The notes under the pieces were generated by a model, which was not told the DNA's origin, did not search any database, and saw only the letters and a list, made by a program, of their open reading frames with translations. Source: Bog-756 sp963737625 (lineage in GTDB: Bacteria > Actinomycetota > Acidimicrobiia > Acidimicrobiales > RAAP-2). From it: 64,000 nt of DNA. Numbering within the stretch: position 1 is the stretch's first letter; each line of letters begins with the position of its first letter. Shown here one piece after another: positions 36,512 through 46,058 of this stretch. The DNA is taken from NCBI GenBank assembly GCA_963737625.1, contig CAVTTK010000005.1:372001-436000 (forward strand), written 5' to 3'. A program made the position numbers and the translations under genes.

Positions 36512-38884
36512 ATGGCTGACGGGCAGGTGGGCGACGGCGGACAGCCGGTTCCTCGGTGGCGCCGGGTGTGGCCTCACCTCGTTGGCGTCGCCTGGGTCGT
36601 GGGGGCGGCACTCGCCCTACTGGCGCCCGCCCTTCACCACGGCCTCTGGCTCGGCTCGTACGACCTGCTGTCCCGCTCCGGCCTGACCGTGGCGCCAGGA
36701 CTGACTGTCCGCAACTCGGGCAATGGGGATCAGATCGCAGAAATGATCCCGTGGACGGCGCAGGCGTGGACCCAGGTCCACGCCGGCCATCTTCCCCTCT
36801 GGAATCCACAGAGCGGTCTGGGCATGCCCCTGGCCTTCAACTGGCAGTCGGCCGTATTCAGCCTCCCCGCCCTACTGAGCTACGCCGTCCCCCTGCACCT
36901 CGCCTACACCGTCCAGGTGGTGGTGACCTTGCTCGTCGCCGGCACCGGCGCCTATGCCTTGGCCCGCGTTCTCCGGCTCGGTGTGCTGGCCTGCGCCACG
37001 GCCGGAACGGCCTTCGAACTGAGCGGCTCCTTCGTGGGTTGGCTGGGCTGGCCCCACGCCGCTGTCATGTCCTGGGCCGGATGGTTGCTCGCCCTGGCCG
37101 TTCTGGTGGTGCGCGGACATCATCGGGCCCGCGACGTCACGGCCCTCGCCGTGGTGGTGGCCCTGATGCTCTATGCCGGGGAGCCGGAGATCGCCGTGAT
37201 CGTGATCGTGGCCCTCGGGGTGATGGTGACGTGCCTGCTCATCATCCGAAGGCCACGAACGGGGGGGTGGGGGCGGCGCTGGCGGCATCCAGCCACCGAT
37301 CTGACGGTGGCACTGGCGGCGGGGGCGGCCCTCGCTGCCCCGCTTCTCCTCCCCGGGATGCAGGTGCTGGCCCGCTCTACCCGAAGCAGTGGACGGCTGC
37401 TGGACCAGACCGAGGTAGGTCGGGCTCTTCCACCCCACGATCTGGTGCACCTCCTGGTACCGGGTTACAACGGTCTCCCGGTGACTGGTAGCCAGGTCTT
37501 CGGTGATGCCGTGTACACCGACACGCTGGCCTATGTCGGAGTCATCGTCGTGGCCTTGGCCGTCCTCGGTGTGATCCGTCGGCGTCGCCAACCGGAGGTC
37601 CTGTCGCTGACGGTCCTCGGTGTGGTCACCGCCGTGGTCCTCTACCTTCCGCCCGTACAGGCCGTGTTCGATCATCTCCCCCTGGTGAGCACCATCGACT
37701 GGCACCGGGCCCTCATGGTGCTCGACCTGTGCCTCGCTGTCCTCGCCGGCGTGGGCATGGAGGTGCTGGTCCGTGAGGCGTCCGAGCGGAGAACTCAGCG
37801 GGTGCTGGGTGTGGTGTTTGCCGGTGCGCTGCTCCTGCTCGGGGTGCTGCGCCTGTTCGGCTCATCCGGGTTGGATGCCGGGGAGGCTGCCGTGCGCCGC
37901 GCCAGTCTGGACTGGCCCCTGGTCACCAGTGTGGCAGGGTTGCTGGCCGTGGTCGGATTGGCCGGATGGACGAGGTTCCATCACTCGCCTCCGGACCGGC
38001 GACCGCGCCGGCTGTCGCCCGGCCTGGTGGTCGGCTCGATCCTGTTGGCCATCGAGACGGCGTTCCTGGTGGCCTCGGGTGCTCCGCTGCTGTCGTCGTC
38101 TCCTACCGGACCACCGGTGTCGTCGGCCGTGACCGCCCTCCAGCGGGTGGTGGGGACCTCGACGGTCGGCTTCGGGGGCCTCAGCTGCTACGCCGGTCCG
38201 GGACTGAGCGGGCTAGGGATCCTCCCCGAGGCCAACATCCTCTACGACCTCCACGAGTTCGACGTCTACGATCCGGTCCTCCCGCGTGGCTATCCCGAGG
38301 CCTGGTCGGAGGTGAGCAGATCGCCGGCCGGAGTCCCCATCTTCAACTCGTTCTGTCCCGGCATCACGACGGCCGCTGAAGCTCGACGGTTCGGTGTGTC
38401 GTTCGTGCTCGTCCCGACCGGGACCACTGGTCCGGTCGGAACTGCACTTGTGCGGAAGGTGGGGAACGAGGACCTGTATCGTGTGCCGGGATCCGGCGCC
38501 GCCGAGCTCGCTCCGGTGGCGGCGGGGACCGCGCCGTCGACGGCCGTCGACGGCGGTAAGCAGGTGGACGTCACCCACCCGACCCCCGCGAGCTGGCGAC
38601 TGACCACCGACAGCCCGGTGTCGTCGACCCTTGTTCTGCACCTCACCGACGAACCCGGATGGCACGCCACCATCGACGGACGGCCGCTGGCTCTCGACTC
38701 CTACGCCGGGGTGATGCTTCGGGCCCGGGTCCCCGCCGGCCGGCACCTCATCGAGCTGCACTACTGGCCCGTCCTCTTCAGTGTGGGCCTGGTGGTGGCG
38801 GCCGTGGCACTCGTGGGCCTGGTCCTGCTGGCATTCGGTCGGCGAGGCTGGCGTGCTGCCATCCGGGCCCGGGCATCCCGGTGA
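36512..38884 (+). CDS. YfhO-family membrane protein 2
   Basis: 790 residues from ATG 36512. It shares the paralogue signatures HLVGVAWVVGAALALLAPAL, MIPWTAQAWTQVHAGHLP, LGMPLAFNWQSAVFSLPA and ELSGSFVGWLGWPHAAV, and the C-terminal DEPGWHATIDGRPLAL. About twelve helices are followed by a soluble C-terminal region that ends in a last helix. Probably a GT-C-type transferase using a lipid-linked sugar. It is convergent with YfhO 3, with a strong hairpin in between. Confidence 0.85.
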   Translation: MADGQVGDGGQPVPRWRRVWPHLVGVAWVVGAALALLAPALHHGLWLGSYDLLSRSGLTVAPGLTVRNSGNGDQIAEMIPWTAQAWTQVHAGHLPLWNPQSGLGMPLAFNWQSAVFSLPALLSYAVPLHLAYTVQVVVTLLVAGTGAYALARVLRLGVLACATAGTAFELSGSFVGWLGWPHAAVMSWAGWLLALAVLVVRGHHRARDVTALAVVVALMLYAGEPEIAVIVIVALGVMVTCLLIIRRPRTGGWGRRWRHPATDLTVALAAGAALAAPLLLPGMQVLARSTRSSGRLLDQTEVGRALPPHDLVHLLVPGYNGLPVTGSQVFGDAVYTDTLAYVGVIVVALAVLGVIRRRRQPEVLSLTVLGVVTAVVLYLPPVQAVFDHLPLVSTIDWHRALMVLDLCLAVLAGVGMEVLVREASERRTQRVLGVVFAGALLLLGVLRLFGSSGLDAGEAAVRRASLDWPLVTSVAGLLAVVGLAGWTRFHHSPPDRRPRRLSPGLVVGSILLAIETAFLVASGAPLLSSSPTGPPVSSAVTALQRVVGTSTVGFGGLSCYAGPGLSGLGILPEANILYDLHEFDVYDPVLPRGYPEAWSEVSRSPAGVPIFNSFCPGITTAAEARRFGVSFVLVPTGTTGPVGTALVRKVGNEDLYRVPGSGAAELAPVAAGTAPSTAVDGGKQVDVTHPTPASWRLTTDSPVSSTLVLHLTDEPGWHATIDGRPLALDSYAGVMLRARVPAGRHLIELHYWPVLFSVGLVVAAVALVGLVLLAFGRRGWRAAIRARASR

Positions 38885-38911
38885 GGCCCGTTCCCCCCGA
38901 TTCACCGGTGC

Positions 38912-38942
38912 CCCGTCCGACGCAATGGCAGCATCGGACGGG
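38912..38942. terminator. Bidirectional hairpin between YfhO 2 and YfhO 3
   Basis: A perfect 9-bp stem, CCCGTCCGA / TCGGACGGG, with a 13-nt loop in the 63-bp gap between the convergent genes. Confidence 0.6.
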
Positions 38943-38947
38943 CCACG

Positions 38948-41329
38948 TCAGGGCGTTGTGGCGACGGGGGATGACGGGTCGGGGGGCGTCCGCGTCCGAC
39001 GTCGGAACTCCGACACCACGATGGCCAGGAGGAGCCCCACCGCACTGCAACCGGCCAGGATGAGACCGGCGGTGAATGTGGACGGCCAGTAGTCGACCAC
39101 GACGGTGTGACGACCAGGGGGAATGCGGGCCTGAAGCATGACGCCCGAGTAACGCTCGAGGTCCAGTGTTCGACCGTCGATCGTGGCATGCCAGCCGGCG
39201 ACGTCGGTCAAGTGGAGTCGGAGGACATGGGGAGTGGTGGTGTGGGTGACCATGCGCCAGGTGGACGGGCGGGGGTGTTGGACGGCCACTGGTGCGCCCG
39301 GAGCGTCGTCTGGAGGTGTGGATCCGTCCGGGGCCGCCGGTACCAGCACCGCGGCGGAAGCCCCGGGAACCCGGTACAGTTCCTCGTCGCCGATGGCACC
39401 GACGTGCTGGGTCCCGGGCGGACCGGACATACCGTGGCTCTCCAGGATGTACGCCACTCCGAACCGCCGAGCGTCCCGCAAGGAGCTGACGGCAGGGCAG
39501 AACTGGTAGAAGTACGGATTCCCGCCCTCCGAGCCGGTCAGGCTCTTCCAGGCCGAGTAGTAGGAGCTCGGGGCGAGCGGATCGTAGAGGGCCAACTCGT
39601 GCACCCCGAAGGCCACATTGGCTTCAGGCACGACGCCCAGCTGGTCCGTTCCCAGGTACGTGGAGGAGATGCACTGCTCGGACCCCAGACCGACCAGCGA
39701 GTCGCCGACCACGTGCTTCAGCGCCGCGACGGCGGGGGTCGGCCCCAGGGGCCGCGTGTTCGAGGACGTGATGGGCGCGCCGGCGGCCACGAGGAATGCC
39801 GTCTCGACCACGAGCAGCGTCACCAACGCGGCACGGACGGCGGACACGGGTGTACCCCCGCCGCTCCGTCGGACAGCACGGGCCAGACCTCCGACGACGG
39901 CCATACCGGCTACGACACCGACGGCGGGCCAGACAAAGCTCTCCTGCCTGATGCGGGTATCGGTTGCCGGCAAGTGCCCACGACCGACGAGCCAGATCAC
40001 CACCAGCAACAGCCCCAGGACGGCGAAGGATCCGAGCGCCCAACGGCGTACGGCGGGATCGGCGTGACGACGGGCCAGCGTGTCGAGACCGAGACCCGAC
40101 AGTGCAGCCAGCCCGAAGGCCAGGGGGATGAGGGCGCGGGTCAGGATGATGGTTCCCACCACGGGTCGTCCACTGAGCAGCGAAGGGACGCCGGGAACCA
40201 ACACCAGGGCCGCCATCAGGAGGCTTCCGACGGCCAGTCCCAGCACCTCGGGTCGTCGCCACTGGAACCGGAGGCAGAGCGCACCCATGGCGAGCACGAT
40301 CACCCCCACATAGCCGGCCGTCCACTGGTAGGAGAGGGTTCCGAAGAAATGGCTGCCGCTTACGGGGAGACCGTCGAACCCTTGGAACACCAGTTGCAGC
40401 ACCGAGTGGTCCGGAGTGGTGAGGTTGTCGTAGTTGCCGCTCGAGGTGCGGCCCGACTGGGCGATGAGCTGGAACCCGGGCAGCAGGAGCGGCGCGGCCA
40501 GTGCAGCTCCTGAGCCTCCGGCCAGAATCAGGTCGGTGACGGGACGACGGATGGCCCCCGAGCCGTGGAAGCGGGGGATCCGTGCGGCGAGGACGACGGC
40601 AGCGAAGATGATCAGGGTGCCGAACAGCAGGAAGGCCGTCTCGGGGTGACCGGCATAGACGGTGAAGGCGATCACCACGGCCAGCCCGCCGACGTCAAGG
40701 GCCCGGCGGCGACCCCTCAGGACCAGGAGTGTGGCGGCGAAGAGCCATCCGGCCCACGACCCCACGGACGTGGCCGACCATCCGAGGAGTGCCATCATCG
40801 GACCGCTGAGGACGAATACCGTTCCCACGAACGCCGAGGCGATCACGCCGAGGCGGAGGAGCCGGGCGAACACGTAGCCACCAGTACCGGCCACCACCAG
40901 GGTGACCAGGACTCCGGCGGTGTAGGCCAACCGCAGGGGCACCAGATAGCCCACCAGGGCGGGGAGTCCGAACGGGGCGGACTCCCAGTTGAAGGCCAGG
41001 GGGAGGCCCAGCCCGCTGTCGGGGTTCCACAGCGGCAGGTGTCCCTGGTGGACCTGCAGCCAGACCTGCTGGGTGGACGGCACGAACAGGCTGATCTGAT
41101 CGCGGAGCGAGGGGTTGTGGACGACGGTCCCCGGGATGCTGCTCAACCCGAGGTGTCCCAGGATGTCGAACGGCCCGAGGTACGACCCGTGGCCCAGGGC
41201 GGGGGTGAGGACGGCGAGCGACGCAGCCACCACCCACGCCACGCCGGCCACGTCGGACCACCGCCTCCGTCCGGCGTCGCTCACCGGGGCGTTCCCGGAG
41301 CGATGGTCGGCCTTCACTGGCCCCGACAT
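38948..41329 (-). CDS. YfhO-family membrane protein 3
   Basis: 793 residues from ATG 41329 (the frame runs on to 41506 but without family similarity). Conserved paralogue motifs: DVAGVAWVVAASLAV, GPFDILGHLGL, QVWLQVHQGHLPLWNP, LGLPLAFNWESAPFGLPA, FVLSGPMMALLGW, GRGHLPATDTRIRQESFVW, and DVAGWHATIDGRTLDLERY. Closest in sequence to YfhO 4, which lies just upstream on the same strand, so the two look like a tandem duplication. Confidence 0.85.
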   Translation of the reverse strand: MSGPVKADHRSGNAPVSDAGRRRWSDVAGVAWVVAASLAVLTPALGHGSYLGPFDILGHLGLSSIPGTVVHNPSLRDQISLFVPSTQQVWLQVHQGHLPLWNPDSGLGLPLAFNWESAPFGLPALVGYLVPLRLAYTAGVLVTLVVAGTGGYVFARLLRLGVIASAFVGTVFVLSGPMMALLGWSATSVGSWAGWLFAATLLVLRGRRRALDVGGLAVVIAFTVYAGHPETAFLLFGTLIIFAAVVLAARIPRFHGSGAIRRPVTDLILAGGSGAALAAPLLLPGFQLIAQSGRTSSGNYDNLTTPDHSVLQLVFQGFDGLPVSGSHFFGTLSYQWTAGYVGVIVLAMGALCLRFQWRRPEVLGLAVGSLLMAALVLVPGVPSLLSGRPVVGTIILTRALIPLAFGLAALSGLGLDTLARRHADPAVRRWALGSFAVLGLLLVVIWLVGRGHLPATDTRIRQESFVWPAVGVVAGMAVVGGLARAVRRSGGGTPVSAVRAALVTLLVVETAFLVAAGAPITSSNTRPLGPTPAVAALKHVVGDSLVGLGSEQCISSTYLGTDQLGVVPEANVAFGVHELALYDPLAPSSYYSAWKSLTGSEGGNPYFYQFCPAVSSLRDARRFGVAYILESHGMSGPPGTQHVGAIGDEELYRVPGASAAVLVPAAPDGSTPPDDAPGAPVAVQHPRPSTWRMVTHTTTPHVLRLHLTDVAGWHATIDGRTLDLERYSGVMLQARIPPGRHTVVVDYWPSTFTAGLILAGCSAVGLLLAIVVSEFRRRTRTPPDPSSPVATTP

Positions 41330-41599
41330 CTGGTAATCATGCCCTTCGTCCCGTCCTGTCGACTGGTGCAACGTAGCGCAGAGGTCGTGCCTGCGAAGGT
41401 GCGGCGGAGGGCCGGGTGGTTTGATTTCTTGGGTCGCGCTCGACCCGAGCGACCGCTTTCGGAAACGTCGGCGGGATTCGGGCAGCGGACCGATCGCCAC
41501 GTCCACGCGGCCCGAGCGGAGGCCACCAGGTAATCGAGCTCCGGGTCAAGGCTGTCCGAAGCGTGACCACCCTGGCCTGTCCGGTCAGCTCTGGCTGCA

Positions 41600-43991
41600 T
41601 CAGGCCGCCGTGGCGGCGGAACCGCACCGCTCGCGTCGTCGACGATTGTCGATGAGCAGCGCAGCGACGAGGACCGAGGCGCTGCAGGCCGCGGCGATCA
41701 GGCCCCACGTGAAGGTTGCGGGGGCATAGTCGACCACGATGACGTGATGTCCCGGTGGAACCCTCATCTGAAGCATCACTCCCGAGAACCGCTGGAGCCT
41801 CTGCGGATGGCCGTCGATGGTTGCATGCCAACCCGGTACGTCCGTAATGCGTAGTCGGAGCACCTGAGGAGTCGTTGAGTCCGTTCTGAGGGCCCACGTG
41901 GCCGGGCTCGGGTGGTGAACCGAGATGGGGATCCCGGGAACGCTGTTGGCGGGCAAGCTGGATGGCGAGGGAGCGCGGACGAGAGTGGCGGGTGCCGCCC
42001 CTGGAATTCGGTACAGCCATTCGTCGGCGAACGAACCGACAAAGGTGCTCCCGCTGGGTCCGGGCGTGTTACTGGGCTCCAAGACATAGTGGATGCCGAA
42101 GAGCCGTGCCACCGCCACGGAGCTGACTGCTGGGCAGAAGTGCTCCAAGAACGGGAGGCCCCCCGGCTTGCCGGTAAGTGCACGCCAACTGGTGAACAGG
42201 CTGGACGGAGCGATCGGGTCGTAAATGGCGAACTCATGGATCTGGAAGGCAACGTTGGTGTCGGGAATGATGCCGAGTCCGGGCGTGCCGTAGATCGTGG
42301 ATGCGATGCACGAGTCGGTGCCAAACCCAACGACGGAGGACCCAACTGCTCGTTGGAACGCCGACACGGTGGGCGTTGGCGTGAGGGCCTTGGGACTCGA
42401 CGACCACAACGGTGCACCCGCAGCGACTAGGAAGGCAGTCTCGACGGCGAGGAGTATGGTGGCAGCGATATAGGGAAGTTGCCGGCTCCCGACTTTCCGG
42501 TGGACGCTGGTGGCCACCCATGCGACAACGGCGCCACCCACTGCCGTAGCCACTACCGGCCAGACGAAGCTCTCCACCGCGTGACCGCGCTTGTGCCGGT
42601 GGCAAGTGGCCGCGACCCAAGATCCAGAACCCGATGAGCACCAAGGCCGCAACGGCGAATCCCCCACCAGCCCATCTGAGCACGCGGCTCGACCTGAAAT
42701 TACGGACGAACGCATCAAGTCCGACGCCGGCCAGGCATGCGAGACCGAAGGCCAGAGGCACCCCTGCTGTCGCTAGTTGAATCGAACCGACAAGAGGCAC
42801 GCCCTTCACCGAGGCGACTACGCCAGGAACGAAGCACAGCACGGAGATCACGATGCAGATTCCACAGAGCCCGATCACCTCGGGCCGCTTCCACCTGGTC
42901 CCAATGGCCAGAGCGCACAACACCACGGCGATAACTCCGAAATAGGAAGCGGTCGCCTGATAGACGATCGGTCCAAAGTATCCGGAACCGCTGATCGGTA
43001 GGCCATCGAAGCCTTGGAACAGGAAGTGGCCAAAGTACGTCGAGGCGTTCACGGAGCCGAAGGTTCCGATGTTGGCCGTCAGGCGGCTGGACTCGTTGGC
43101 CAATTGGAGACCGGGGAGGACAAGTGGTCCAGCCAGAGCCACGCCGGCCACAGAGGCGATGGACAAGTCCATCAGTGTCCGCAGGGTGGGCCTCCAATGC
43201 CTCATGGTGGCGTCTCCCAGCAGCGCTGCGAGGACAAATATGAGAAGTGACACTAAGAGCAGGAAGAGAAGTTCGGGGTAGCCGGAGTAAATGGCCATGG
43301 CCAAGATCAACGCGAAGGCGGCGACGGCGCGGACGCGGTTCCGGCCGCGGATGACCATTAACGCCGCAGCGAAGAGCCAGCCTGTCCACGATCCGACGGA
43401 GATGGCGGGCCACCCGAGAATCGACGCCATGGGGCCGCTGAGAATGAAGACCGAGCCCGCCAGGGCGGACGCAATCACTCCGAGTCGGATCATTCTGGCA
43501 AATACGTACGCCCCGGTGCCAGCGATCACGGAGGTGACGATGATTCCGACCGTGTAGGCGTATTGCAGGGGGAAGAGGTACCCGACCAGTGCGGGAAGCC
43601 CAAACGGTGCCGACTGCCAGTTGAAGGCAAGAGGTAGGCCCAGGCCGCTGTACTGATTCCAGAGGGGTAGATGGCCTTGATGCACCAACGTCCAAGCCTG
43701 ATTGGTCCAGGGGATGAACAGCGCGATCTGGTCGCTCAACGCCGGATTGTGGACAGAAGCACCACGCGTCTGAGTGATCCCGTACTTCGACAGCACGTCG
43801 TAAGGACCAAGATGAAGTCCGTGGTGAAGTGCGGGTACCACCACGGCGATGGAGGCAACGATCACCCAGGCAACGCCCGCCAGGTCAGGCAGCCAGGCCC
43901 GCCGATGTGGCCCTCGATCGCTCACGGGTTCAGGTCCCGCCCCCTCGTGCGAGATCTGCACGCTCTCGCCCCCTCGTTCCGCGCTGGCCAT
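41600..43991 (-). CDS. YfhO-family membrane protein 4 (apparent frameshift)
   Basis: From ATG 43991 the first frame carries the N-terminal two thirds (DLAGVAWVIVASIAVVV, GPYDVLSKYGI, FIPWTNQAWTLVHQGHLP, LGLPLAFNWQSAPFGLPA, LGRGHLPPAQARSR) and leaves phase near 42577. The remaining part (ESFVWPVVATAVGG, VETAFLVAAGAPLWSSS, DVPGWHATIDGHPQRL) is in the other frame and ends at 41600. Removing one base in the CC at 42577-42578 gives GHLPPAQARSRVESFVW, which aligns gap-free with GHLPATDTRIRQESFVW of YfhO 3. Repaired length is 796 residues. Confidence 0.83.
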
Positions 43992-44207
43992 TGAAAAGCT
44001 AGCGCACCGTGCCGGCAGCCCAGCGGCGCTGGCCGGATCGAACCCGCCGGCAGTGGCCGACAGGCATGCGGCCGGGTGAGTTCGTCCCCAAACGGTCGAC
44101 GGCCCTACCGAGTACTGGCCATCGGACATTGGCGCTCCCTCCGCCTCCGGCCAGTGGCCTGTTCCGGGCCAGGGCGAGATGGGCCCGTTGGCCACCCGCC
44201 CCCCGCC

Positions 44208-46058
44208 TTAGTGGCCGGTAGGGGACGCAGGTGGGTGCTGTGGCCAGCTGTTCCACAGCGAGAACTGTCCCGACGTGACGTCGGGGGGGCCGAGGGCGGC
44301 ACGGAAGAGCTTCATGACCGGACCGCTCCCTGACTGCGACCGGTCGACGATGACCAGGCGGACGTGATAGTTGGACAGTGTCGTCCGGGTGGTGGACACC
44401 AGTGCCGGGGTCAACGGCAACGGAGGCCCGTAGGGGCTCAATCCGGCCTGGCCGGCCAGGAACTGCTGTAGGCCCGAGGGACTCATGACCGTCGGAATGG
44501 TCGCCATCACTCCGTCGGGGCGGGTGGCGTGGGCATCGCCTCCCAGCAGGCGAAAGCGGTAACCACTTCTCAACTGCCATCCCAGGGGTTGCAGGGTATA
44601 GGCGGTCAAGACGGTGGAGTACGGGTAGGTGATGGCGATGGGGTCGCCCGCCGGAATGGCGGCACGCACCGCGGCTGGCAGTGTCGACTCCTGTTGCGTC
44701 GGGTACGGCCATCGGGGTAGCTGCGTGATGACGAGTACTGCGAGCACCACAGCGGCGAACACCCGGCCAGTCAGCCATGGTGGACGCGCCGGGCGGCGAT
44801 GGATGTCGTCCAGGCCGAAGGCGATCATTGCTGCCAGGAAGGCGAACACTTCCAGGGAGAATCGTGATGGTAGGAGATCCCCAATCAAGGGGATGTGGCT
44901 GAGTAGGAGGAACGGTAGGGGAACGTTGGTGTTGCGCGCGTCGACAACCAGATAGGGGCCGAGAGAGAGCACCGTGGTGACGAGGAACAGCACGGTCGCC
45001 AACTGCATCCGAGGGCTGCGTCGAGATCGCCACACGAGAATGCCCGAGAGGACGAGGATCCCGGCCCCGATGTACCCATTGAACTCAGTCTGGTTGCTCC
45101 CGATCAGGATGTAGCCGATTCTCGTCGGATTGGGTCCCAACATGAGATGGTTTCCCAACGCCCGCATTCCCATTGACACCTGCTGCAATGGTCCGGGCAC
45201 GACCAGATTGAACAGGTCGTTGTGGAAAGAATTGATCAGCGGAAACGGGCGACCGTGTGAATGCTGCGGGCCCGCCACCAGCATCCAAATCGGGTAGGCC
45301 AACAGGACCACTGAAACCGAGAGGGCGATCAACAGGGATCGACTCATGGTGCGGACCATCTCGGCGGTGCTCCGCGGATGGCGCAGGGCCACGCAGGCGA
45401 GGGCAATGATCGCAGTGATCACCACGGCAACAAGTAGCTCTTGTGATATGAGGTACTGGGCGGCGAGGAGTAGCCCGAGCTGGATGCCGAGTCGTCGAGG
45501 CGACCCCTGGCGTTGCAGGATGGACACGAGGGTCAGGGCAATGAGCGGCGGAATGGGGGCGAAGGCGAATTCCACATGATCGGTTCCCTGGCCGACCATG
45601 TATGGCGAATAGCCATAGAGCAGCCCACCAATCGCCGCCCCGGGAAGCCACACGTCCCACTTTCGCAACACCAGGAACGCCGCCGTGGCGGAGGCCGGCA
45701 TGGCCAATACCATCAGGACATTCGTCGTGACCAGCGGACCAAAGGCCACCGTCAGTGGCGCACCGATCAGCCCGAGCAGTGGGCTGGCAGTGTTTTGGGC
45801 CAGGTTGACGCCTCTCGGGACGAACATTGCATTGGTGAAGAATGGGTTCAGTCCATGGGCGATGGCGTGGGGGACCCAGCCGATGAACCAGACCGACTGT
45901 AGGTAGTCTGTCGTCTGGCCGAACAGCCGATCCGAGATGCCCGGGAGCGCGGTCCAATAGGCACTGACCCCGAGCACCAGGTAGATCGCCACCACACCCG
46001 CCGGCCGCAGGGCACCCAGCAATGTACGGGGTACGCGTACGGTGTCAGTTGCGGTCAT
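44208..46058 (-). CDS. Multi-pass GT-C-like membrane protein
   Basis: 616 residues from ATG 46058, overlapping the DUF2142 gene by 4 bp (ATGA). About 11-12 helices. The first outer loop has FGQTTDYLQSVWFIGWVPHA followed by NPFFTNAMFVPRGVNL, a layout like GT-C glycosyltransferases that use polyprenyl-phosphate sugars. Later PSRFSLEVFAFLAAMIAFGL and a C-terminal soluble domain. Family not firmly recognised; related in architecture to YfhO but without the PLWNP/FNWQ motifs. The operon context with a polyprenyl-phosphate GT2 supports a glycosyl-transfer role. Confidence 0.75.
   Translation of the reverse strand: MTATDTVRVPRTLLGALRPAGVVAIYLVLGVSAYWTALPGISDRLFGQTTDYLQSVWFIGWVPHAIAHGLNPFFTNAMFVPRGVNLAQNTASPLLGLIGAPLTVAFGPLVTTNVLMVLAMPASATAAFLVLRKWDVWLPGAAIGGLLYGYSPYMVGQGTDHVEFAFAPIPPLIALTLVSILQRQGSPRRLGIQLGLLLAAQYLISQELLVAVVITAIIALACVALRHPRSTAEMVRTMSRSLLIALSVSVVLLAYPIWMLVAGPQHSHGRPFPLINSFHNDLFNLVVPGPLQQVSMGMRALGNHLMLGPNPTRIGYILIGSNQTEFNGYIGAGILVLSGILVWRSRRSPRMQLATVLFLVTTVLSLGPYLVVDARNTNVPLPFLLLSHIPLIGDLLPSRFSLEVFAFLAAMIAFGLDDIHRRPARPPWLTGRVFAAVVLAVLVITQLPRWPYPTQQESTLPAAVRAAIPAGDPIAITYPYSTVLTAYTLQPLGWQLRSGYRFRLLGGDAHATRPDGVMATIPTVMSPSGLQQFLAGQAGLSPYGPPLPLTPALVSTTRTTLSNYHVRLVIVDRSQSGSGPVMKLFRAALGPPDVTSGQFSLWNSWPQHPPASPTGH

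Noticed and set aside
39107..40513. A 468-codon plus-strand frame opposite YfhO 3
   Set aside because: It has low-complexity Gly/Gln/His composition and lies antisense to a conserved paralogue.
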